Shown here piece by piece: positions 6,312-11,700 of a stretch of 11,700 bases of DNA; position 1 is the stretch's first letter, and every line of letters begins with the position of its first letter. The notes beneath the pieces were generated by a model. That model did no database searches. It was given only the letters and a program-made list of their open reading frames with translations, and had not been told where the DNA came from. The DNA is from Ardenticatenaceae bacterium (GTDB lineage Bacteria; Chloroflexota; Anaerolineae; Promineifilales; Promineifilaceae). Made by a program: the position numbers and the translations under genes. The stretch covers positions 1-11,700 of the forward strand of contig JACKBR010000093.1 in NCBI GenBank assembly GCA_020634495.1, in the 5' to 3' direction.

Positions 6312-8261
6312 ATGGTCAAAAGAGAAAATATTTGGCGTTTAGCCTGTTTGGTTTTTCTGGCGGTTTGTCTTGGGGGGGTACCCAAATCGGTTGCTGCCCA
6401 TGCCTTTCTTGAGCGTTCAGAGCCAGCGGATAATGCCATTTTAAGCGAATCCCCCGATCAATTTTCGCTCTGGTTTAGCGAACCCTTATCCCCCGATTTT
6501 AGCTCCGCCCAGGTTTTAGACACCGATGGCCACGAGGTCACCCTGGAGGGCATTGTCATCTCGGCAGAAAATCCCAGGCTGATGATTTTAGATTTGCCAC
6601 CAGATTTACCCAAAGGCGCTTACAGCATTTCCTGGAAGGTGTTGTCTACGGCCGATGGCCATTTTACACAAGGATTGGTTGTTTTTGGTATTGGGTCTGG
6701 AGCAAATTTAGGGGACGCGGTAGCTGCTGAAACGGAAACGGCCGTACCCATTCCTGAGGTAATTCTACGCTGGCTAAACTTCATGACCCTGATGAGTCTG
6801 GTGGGGTCACTGGCCGTGGTGGGTTTGGTGCTAGATATCTACAACTACCCGCTGATGCTGGCATCTGTGCAAAGCTTAGCCCGCAGGCGCATTTTGCGTT
6901 TTGCCTGGTGGTGCGCCGCCTTCAGCCTGCTTGCCGGGCTATGTTGGTTAATTTGGCAATCATTTGCCATTAGCCAAACCTTGCCAGAAGGCACAACCTT
7001 TTGGCAAACCAGCTGGCAATGGTTAAGCCGAACCCGCCTGGGTTTACTTTGGGCAGCCAAACAACTCATTGTCATGGGCATTCTGGCCATTCTGTCCCGC
7101 CTGGGCCAGCGCAATACCATACCAGGCAGGTTAAAAAGTGCATCATTCCTTCTAGTCATTGCCGTCGTCCTGACACAATCCCTTTCCAGCCACGCGGCCG
7201 CCTTGCGCCAGAGCAGCACATTAGCTCTGGTTGTAGACATGCTTCACTTTATTGCCGCTAGCATTTGGGTGGGCGGCTTACTGGCCACCATTGTGGGCTT
7301 TATGCCCATTGTTAGAAAGCACAAAGAGGATTTCAAACTTTTAATGATTGCTGGCTGGCGGCCGTTTGGCCGGGTGGCCGTCATCGCCGTTTTGGTACTC
7401 ATTGCCACAGGTCTTTACAGCACTGGTAGGCAGGTTGCCTCTGTGGATGCGCTCATTTCTACCGCATATGGTCAAACAATCAGCGCCAAACTGCTCTTGT
7501 TGCTGTTCATTGGCGGCATTGGCTTCCTCAATGCCATGTTAATGCACTCTGGTTTAGCCGCACCCATTGCCAAAATCTTGCGAAAACCCAAGGGCTGGAC
7601 ACCAGTGCCGTTACAGCAAATGCCTCGTCTGGTTTTTTTAGAAGCAACGCTTGGCATGAGCGTCTTTGTTTTAACCAGCTTTTTAACGGCAGCCCCCACA
7701 GCGCGTGGCCCCCAATTTTTACCGGCGTCGGAAATTGCCACAAACCAAAACCAGCAAATTGATGATGTGCTGGTGAATCTTTCTATAAAACCAAACCATC
7801 CCGGGGCCAATGTTTTTACCATTCGGGCAGCCAATACGCGCCGTCCGCCACTGGCAGAAATTGACCGGGTCATTGTGCGGCTAACTTATTTGGATCAAGA
7901 TTTTGGTATGGAGTCGGTTATTGCTGAAGAGGTTGAGCCTGGAGTTTACCGCGTTGGCGGCAACGAGCTAAACGTGGCCGGAAACTGGCGGGTAGATGTT
8001 GTGGTGCGCCGTTTGGGCTTGCCAGACAGCGTGGCCAACTTTAACTGGATTGTAGAAGACAATGGCGCACCGCAGGCTGTCATTATTTCTAACCGAGATT
8101 GGCAACCTGTGCTGTCTGCGCTGGCAATTCTTATTTTATTGGTCATGCTGTTGGTGATTGCCGTTTTGATGCCACATCGGATGCGGCTTGTGCCGCTTCT
8201 AAAATTAAATTTGCCGCGGCAAACTCAGGGGCTTTGGCCTACGCCGCCTCAACAAGAGTAA
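6312..8261 (+). CDS. Protein F: CopC-CopD fusion, copper uptake/handling membrane protein (YcnJ-like)
   Basis: This 649-residue protein has a signal peptide ending VAA29, leaving H30 at the N-terminus. A CopC domain follows (about 30-130, SEPADNAILSESP, FSEPLSPDF) with an intact D115-G-H117. H30 and H117 are therefore present as expected for a Cu(II) site. A CopD membrane region (about 145-465) has roughly eight hydrophobic segments and the family signature SSHAA...VVDMLHFIAASIWVGGL. After it comes a soluble domain (about 485-590) with a YtkA/FixH-like beta pattern (VLVNLSIKPNHPGANVFTI, GVYRVGG, AGNWRVDVVV), and a last transmembrane helix (about 596-617). CopCD/YcnJ proteins are linked to copper import or delivery. 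Here it would supply copper to the oxidases. The ribosome site is weak (GCGGGA). Gene G follows after only 4 bases, suggesting coupled translation. Confidence 0.88.
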   Translation: MVKRENIWRLACLVFLAVCLGGVPKSVAAHAFLERSEPADNAILSESPDQFSLWFSEPLSPDFSSAQVLDTDGHEVTLEGIVISAENPRLMILDLPPDLPKGAYSISWKVLSTADGHFTQGLVVFGIGSGANLGDAVAAETETAVPIPEVILRWLNFMTLMSLVGSLAVVGLVLDIYNYPLMLASVQSLARRRILRFAWWCAAFSLLAGLCWLIWQSFAISQTLPEGTTFWQTSWQWLSRTRLGLLWAAKQLIVMGILAILSRLGQRNTIPGRLKSASFLLVIAVVLTQSLSSHAAALRQSSTLALVVDMLHFIAASIWVGGLLATIVGFMPIVRKHKEDFKLLMIAGWRPFGRVAVIAVLVLIATGLYSTGRQVASVDALISTAYGQTISAKLLLLLFIGGIGFLNAMLMHSGLAAPIAKILRKPKGWTPVPLQQMPRLVFLEATLGMSVFVLTSFLTAAPTARGPQFLPASEIATNQNQQIDDVLVNLSIKPNHPGANVFTIRAANTRRPPLAEIDRVIVRLTYLDQDFGMESVIAEEVEPGVYRVGGNELNVAGNWRVDVVVRRLGLPDSVANFNWIVEDNGAPQAVIISNRDWQPVLSALAILILLVMLLVIAVLMPHRMRLVPLLKLNLPRQTQGLWPTPPQQE

Positions 8262-8265
8262 CGCG

Positions 8266-10113
8266 ATGCGACGATTTTCTGGTCTATTTTTGCACGCTGC
8301 TATCGTCCTACTCAGCCTTTTTAGCCTCATCTTGGGAGCGCTTATTTGGGCAAACGGCCGTACCCATCCCCAAACCGCCTCTGCTGCCATTCAACCCCGC
8401 CAGCCCCAGGACATCGCCGATCCCATTGACTGCACCGTGACCACCCTGCCTGCTGTAGGCATCGATGTTTCCCAGGGCCAAAATCCCAATGACGCCCTCT
8501 CCTTTTTGACTGATTTAGAAACCGACGGATATGAGGTGGGCACCTTTGATCTGAGCGCTGGCATTCCAGCTTGTCTGGAGATCGTCATTGTTTTTGGGCT
8601 TGCCAACGGGAATCAATTGGACAGCAGTTATACGGCCAGCGAGGGAACCAGCCTGCTCAACTGGGTAAACGGCGGCGGGGGCTTGATGTTATTTGGCGAA
8701 TGGGGATTTCTCAAGGCCAATACCCAGCCTTTGTTTGAGGCATTTGGTTATTTGCAACAGGGGGATGATACGGCCGTTGTGAGCGACACTACAGACGCCG
8801 ACCCCACCGTGCCCCTGGCTGTTGGCGAGAGCTGGGTCATTTACCAGAGCGATAATTTCTCGCCGCATCCTGCATTCAACGGCGTTGCGGCCATTGAACT
8901 GCTGCGCAGCTCCTGGTTGAACGATTCCGCCAACACCCTTGTGGCTGCCGATGACGATGCAGACCCGGCTAACGCCCCCGTTCTGGCCGTGACGCTTCAG
9001 GGAAGCGGCTGTGCCATGCTGGCCGCCGACACCAATATTGTGGGCGACATCGACGGCGCTTACCAAAAAGAAGATAATGCGCTTTTTGCCCGGCAAATGG
9101 TGGGCTGGCTAACAACCTGCGGCGACTTATCCTTAACAAAACTGCCAAACGCCCCAGCCGTCAATGCTGGCGAGCTGATCACCTTCACCATGACGGCCGT
9201 AAATTATCGCGAAACGGCCGTTACCAACACCACAATCACCGATGCCATTCCCTCTGGCACCACCTTTGTATCTGCCGCTGCCCCCTTTACCGGGCCAAAT
9301 GCCGCTGGCGTGGTTACCTGGCAGATTGGCACGCTAAACTCTGGAGAATCGGCCACGGTAACCCTCGTTGTCCAGGTAGCAGAGGATGCAGCCGACGAAA
9401 CAATCATCAGCAACACAGCTACCATTAACAGCAATGAAACTGCTGCGGATAGCGCAACGGCCGTTGTGCAAGTCAATGCCACCGTCCCGCCCATCGGCAC
9501 CGGCAGCCAGGCACTCATTCCTGTGTTCATGGTGAACTTCTGTCAGGAAACAACCCAATATTCAGACATTGTGCTGGCCCTGGATACTTCTGGCAGCATG
9601 GCTGATTCCACAGAGCCAGGTGGCCCCACCAAACTGGCGGCAGCGACCACCGCTGCCACAGAATTTTTGAATTTGCTTACCTTGCCTGGAGATCAAGCCG
9701 GGATTGTTACGTTTTCGGGAACGGCCGTCTTGCAGCATCCCCTCAGCAGCGACAAAGCCAGCCTCATTGCGGCACTGCCAGGCAGCAGCGGCGGTGCCAC
9801 CCGCATAGACCTGGCCCTGGCAGAAGCGCAGAAAGCGTTAACCGGGGTGCGCCATCTGCCCGACAATTCACAAGTTCTGATTTTACTGACCGATGGCCAG
9901 CCATCCGAAACCGATGCCGCAGCCGTTTTAGCCCAGGCCGCAGCAACAAAAGCCGCAGGCATCAAAATCTACACCATTGGCCTGGGAAGCGATGTCAATG
10001 GCAGCCTGCTTCAAGCAATTGCCACCTCGGCTGGGCAATATTACCCCGCACCGTCCACATCAGATTTAAACCAGATTTACCAGGAGATCGCTGGCTCACT
10101 TAGCTGTCCGTAA
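8266..10113 (+). CDS. Protein G: secreted protein with an amidotransferase-like domain, DUF11 repeat and VWA domain
   Basis: This 615-residue protein starts with a signal or anchor segment (about 8-32, LHAAIVLLSLFSLILGALIWA). Residues ~55-285 resemble class-I amidotransferase-like folds of the DUF4350/ThuA kind (VGIDVSQGQ, IVIVFGLANG, LLNWVNGGGGLMLFGEWG, a late MLAADTNIVGD). No catalytic Cys-His-Glu triad is evident, so it is probably a binding domain. Residues 286-~410 are a DUF11 beta-domain (LSLTKLPNAPAVNAGE, ITDAIPSGTTFVSA). Residues ~432-612 are a von Willebrand A domain with a complete metal-binding MIDAS: D440-T-S442-G-S444, T512 and D543. VWA domains bind proteins through a divalent ion, so a surface adhesion or complex-assembly role is likely. 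It begins 4 bases after F, hence probably co-transcribed with the copper genes. Any direct link to copper is unproven. No sorting motif is seen at the C-terminus (LSCP). Confidence 0.8.
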   Translation: MRRFSGLFLHAAIVLLSLFSLILGALIWANGRTHPQTASAAIQPRQPQDIADPIDCTVTTLPAVGIDVSQGQNPNDALSFLTDLETDGYEVGTFDLSAGIPACLEIVIVFGLANGNQLDSSYTASEGTSLLNWVNGGGGLMLFGEWGFLKANTQPLFEAFGYLQQGDDTAVVSDTTDADPTVPLAVGESWVIYQSDNFSPHPAFNGVAAIELLRSSWLNDSANTLVAADDDADPANAPVLAVTLQGSGCAMLAADTNIVGDIDGAYQKEDNALFARQMVGWLTTCGDLSLTKLPNAPAVNAGELITFTMTAVNYRETAVTNTTITDAIPSGTTFVSAAAPFTGPNAAGVVTWQIGTLNSGESATVTLVVQVAEDAADETIISNTATINSNETAADSATAVVQVNATVPPIGTGSQALIPVFMVNFCQETTQYSDIVLALDTSGSMADSTEPGGPTKLAAATTAATEFLNLLTLPGDQAGIVTFSGTAVLQHPLSSDKASLIAALPGSSGGATRIDLALAEAQKALTGVRHLPDNSQVLILLTDGQPSETDAAAVLAQAAATKAAGIKIYTIGLGSDVNGSLLQAIATSAGQYYPAPSTSDLNQIYQEIAGSLSCP

Positions 10114-10147
10114 AGCTGGTTTAGTCCCTAATTTTGGCTACCAAATT

Positions 10148-10209
10148 CACAGAGAGTTAAGAGAGCAACCAAAGAGCTCTCTCAACTCGCTTTATCTCTG
10201 TGGCTTTTT
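10148..10209. terminator. Terminator between convergent genes G and H
   Basis: The stem GAGTTAAGAGAGC (10154-10166) pairs with GCTCTCTCAACTC (10176-10188) with one mismatch and a 9-base loop. An outer stem, CACAGA (10148-10153) with TCTGTG (10197-10202), is followed by GCTTTTT (10203-10209). The T-run is on the plus strand, so it best serves gene G. Hairpins fold on both strands, so it may also stop gene H, whose stop codon is at 10216-10218. A smaller TTTGG/CCAAA stem lies just upstream, at about 10134-10145. Confidence 0.7.
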
Positions 10210-10215
10210 CGCTGA

Positions 10216-11700
10216 CTAATCATCATGTTTACGGCCGTCTGGGTGGCATTGCGTACAGTTGCTGCCGTTATAGCCACTCTCGTCGTCGTGTTCCTCATCC
10301 ATTTTTTCTTGCGAATGACAGGCGGTGCAGGTCCAGCTAGAGGTATTGCCGCCCGGATGGCAGGTTTCACAATTGTTGTTCGCCCCCTCATGGTTTGTGG
10401 GGAAGCTGTGGTTAAAAGATGCCCCGGAAAACGTATCCGTCGAATGGCAATCAGAGCATTGACCGGCATAATGATTTGCTGGCGGCTGGTGGCATGAAGC
10501 ACAATCCGTTAGACCCGCATGGTTAAAGCTGGCATTGCCAAAATTGCCCGTATCCTGATGGCATGTGCTGCACGCGCCAGCAAAATGGTTCGCGGGCGCA
10601 TTGTGGCAGGCCGAGCAGTCTGTGCCGCCAATGGTTGAATGGTTAAAGTTGGCATTCTTAAAGTTGCCCGTGTCCTGGTGGCAGGCCGAGCAGGCCCCGC
10701 CCCAATGGTTCGCCGGTGCGCCGTGGCAGGCCGAGCAATCTGTGCCGCCAATCGTGGCGTGATTGAAGTTCGCGTTTTTGAAGTTGCCCGTGTCTGTGTG
10801 GCAAGCCGAGCAAGCCCCGCCCCAATGGTTCGCTGGTGCGCCGTGGCAGGCGGCACAATCTGTGCCGCCAATTGTGGCGTGGTCAAAGTTCGCGTTTCTA
10901 AAGTTGCCCGTGTCTTGGTGGCAGGCGGCGCAAGCCCCGGCAAAATGATTGGCTGGGGCGCTGTGGCAAGCGGCACAATCTGTGCCGCCAATCGTGGCAT
11001 GATTGAAGACGGCATTGGCAAAATTGCTGGTATCGCTGTGGCAGGCTGAGCAGGCACCGGCGTAATGGTTAGCCGGGGCGCTGTGGCAGGCGGCGCAGTC
11101 CTGGCCGCCAACGGTGGCGTGGTTAAACACAGCATTGGCAAAATTGCTGGTGTCGCTGTGGCAGGCAGAGCAGGCTCCCGCCCAATGGTTTGCTGGCGGC
11201 GTATGGCAGCCCGCACAATCCTGCGTGCCGATGGTGTCGTGGTTAAAGACGGCGTTGGCAAAGTTTGCGGTGTCGCTGTGGCAGGCTGAGCAAGCGCCAA
11301 CCCAGTGGTTTTCTGGCGGCGTGTGGCAGTTGGCACAATCCTGGTTGCCCATCAAGCTGTGATCGAAGGAAACGGCCGTCCACACCGTTACATCATGGCA
11401 GGCGGCACAATCAGTGCCAAACTGGCCCTCGTGCGGTTCATCCTTGGCATGGCAGCTTACACAAGTTGGCGAGGTGCCTTTGTAGGTACTGCCCGTGTGG
11501 CAGGTGCTGCACTTCAGGTTGTCGTGGCCAGCCTGAAGCGGGAAAAAATCATGCTCCAATGAGCCTTCTGGAAAAGGCACATCCAGGGGATTTTCCAGAC
11601 TGGTGGGAATCCCCTGAACGTCGCCATCATCGGCTGGTTCTGCTTCGGTCACGGAGTCTAAGTCGGTGTTTGTGGTGGCAATGTCGGCAATGGCGCTGTC
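10216..11700 (-). CDS. Protein H: large multihaem c-type cytochrome built of 40-residue two-haem repeats (5' end outside window)
   Basis: The minus-strand frame is open from the window edge to a TAG at 10216-10218 and gives 494 residues. A GTG at 11652 is in frame, but the frame continues upstream without a stop, so the true start and signal peptide lie outside. I count 22 CxxCH haem-binding motifs. The region before the repeats (CSTCH, CVSCH, CAACH) resembles the cytochrome c3/c7-like modules common in Chloroflexota. Seven exact 40-residue units follow, then one of 37 and a degenerate end, finishing in CTQCHPDGRKHDD. Each unit has two CxxCH plus two extra His (in FNH and ANH), enough for two bis-His haems. 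The protein should be extracytoplasmic and act as a long electron wire. It is convergent with the copper genes, so it is separately transcribed. A partner is not known. Confidence 0.9.
   Translation of the reverse strand, partial: DSAIADIATTNTDLDSVTEAEPADDGDVQGIPTSLENPLDVPFPEGSLEHDFFPLQAGHDNLKCSTCHTGSTYKGTSPTCVSCHAKDEPHEGQFGTDCAACHDVTVWTAVSFDHSLMGNQDCANCHTPPENHWVGACSACHSDTANFANAVFNHDTIGTQDCAGCHTPPANHWAGACSACHSDTSNFANAVFNHATVGGQDCAACHSAPANHYAGACSACHSDTSNFANAVFNHATIGGTDCAACHSAPANHFAGACAACHQDTGNFRNANFDHATIGGTDCAACHGAPANHWGGACSACHTDTGNFKNANFNHATIGGTDCSACHGAPANHWGGACSACHQDTGNFKNANFNHSTIGGTDCSACHNAPANHFAGACSTCHQDTGNFGNASFNHAGLTDCASCHQPPANHYAGQCSDCHSTDTFSGASFNHSFPTNHEGANNNCETCHPGGNTSSWTCTACHSQEKMDEEHDDESGYNGSNCTQCHPDGRKHDD
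10528..11367 (-). repeat. Seven tandem 120-bp repeats encoding two-haem units of cytochrome H
   Basis: Units start at 11367, 11247, 11127, 11007, 10887, 10767 and 10647 on the minus strand, each exactly 120 bp. An eighth unit of 111 bp covers 10527-10417. The protein pattern is F(N/D)H, TIGG, DCxxCH, xxPANH, xGACxxCH, xDTxNF, xNA. The first three units share SDT(A/S)NFANAV; the next four share DTGNF and NA(N/S), indicating two subfamilies. Confidence 0.92.

Larger units (their letters stand above)
1395..11379. repeat. Dispersed palindrome ACGGCCGT, 16 copies
   Basis: Copies start at 1395, 2616, 2814, 3946, 5107, 5625, 5817, 6738, 8354, 8770, 9193, 9214, 9457, 9721, 10231 and 11372. All lie in coding sequence. 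Eleven are read as Thr-Ala-Val and five as (Asn/Asp)-Gly-Arg; none uses the third frame. At this base composition fewer than one copy would be expected by chance in 11.7 kb (rough estimate). Spacing is irregular and there are no copies in 1-1394 or 6746-8353. Confidence 0.85.

Noticed and set aside
10509..11336. A 275-codon frame on the minus strand, and several plus-strand frames over the same stretch
   Set aside because: They are other-frame readings of the 120-bp cytochrome repeats and give low-complexity Ala/Pro/Thr or Val/Ala/Gly protein. The CxxCH frame is clearly the real one.
10528..11367. CRISPR-like regular repeats
   Set aside because: The 120-bp units are contiguous, coding and have no unique spacers.

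Overview
The window looks like chromosomal DNA from a free-living bacterium, most likely a member of the Chloroflexota (Anaerolineae/Ardenticatenia-like). This is inferred from secreted proteins with Pro/Thr 'PTPTP' linkers and Ig-like ends, a DUF11 plus VWA surface protein, a CopC-CopD fusion, a large repeat-built multihaem cytochrome, moderate GC, and no outer-membrane genes. No RNA genes, insertion sequences, CRISPR arrays or phage genes were seen.

Layout. Bases 1-498 are the 3' end of a secreted protein with Ig-like domains. Next comes a same-strand run of genes, probably one or two operons. It opens with three tandem cupredoxin/multicopper-oxidase paralogues: A 581-1873, B 1922-3175 and C 3193-5157. 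After a strong hairpin come a small single-pass membrane protein with a His cluster (D 5235-5738), a membrane-anchored CopC-like protein (E 5760-6266), a CopC-CopD fusion (F 6312-8261), and a surface protein with an amidotransferase-like domain, DUF11 and VWA (G 8266-10113). A terminator at about 10148-10209 separates these from a convergent minus-strand gene (H 10216-11700, 5' end outside the window). H encodes an extracytoplasmic cytochrome with 22 CxxCH motifs visible, mostly in exact 40-residue (120-bp) tandem units.

How they may work together. The copper ligands of a multicopper oxidase are divided between two adjacent genes. Protein A keeps a complete type-1 site and half of the trinuclear cluster in domain 1, and has lost domain 2. 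Protein B has lost domain 1 but keeps the other half of the cluster in domain 2. Together they supply the ligands of one two-domain oxidase with type-1 copper in domain 1, so I propose a heteromeric 'split' multicopper oxidase. Protein C has lost almost every ligand but carries two C-terminal beta-sandwich repeats that could attach the complex to glycan or cell wall. D, E and F would supply or handle copper. The neighbouring cytochrome could exchange electrons with the oxidase, but that link rests only on proximity.

The window is also enriched in the palindrome ACGGCCGT (16 copies by eye, all inside coding sequence), which resembles a genome-wide iterated palindrome.
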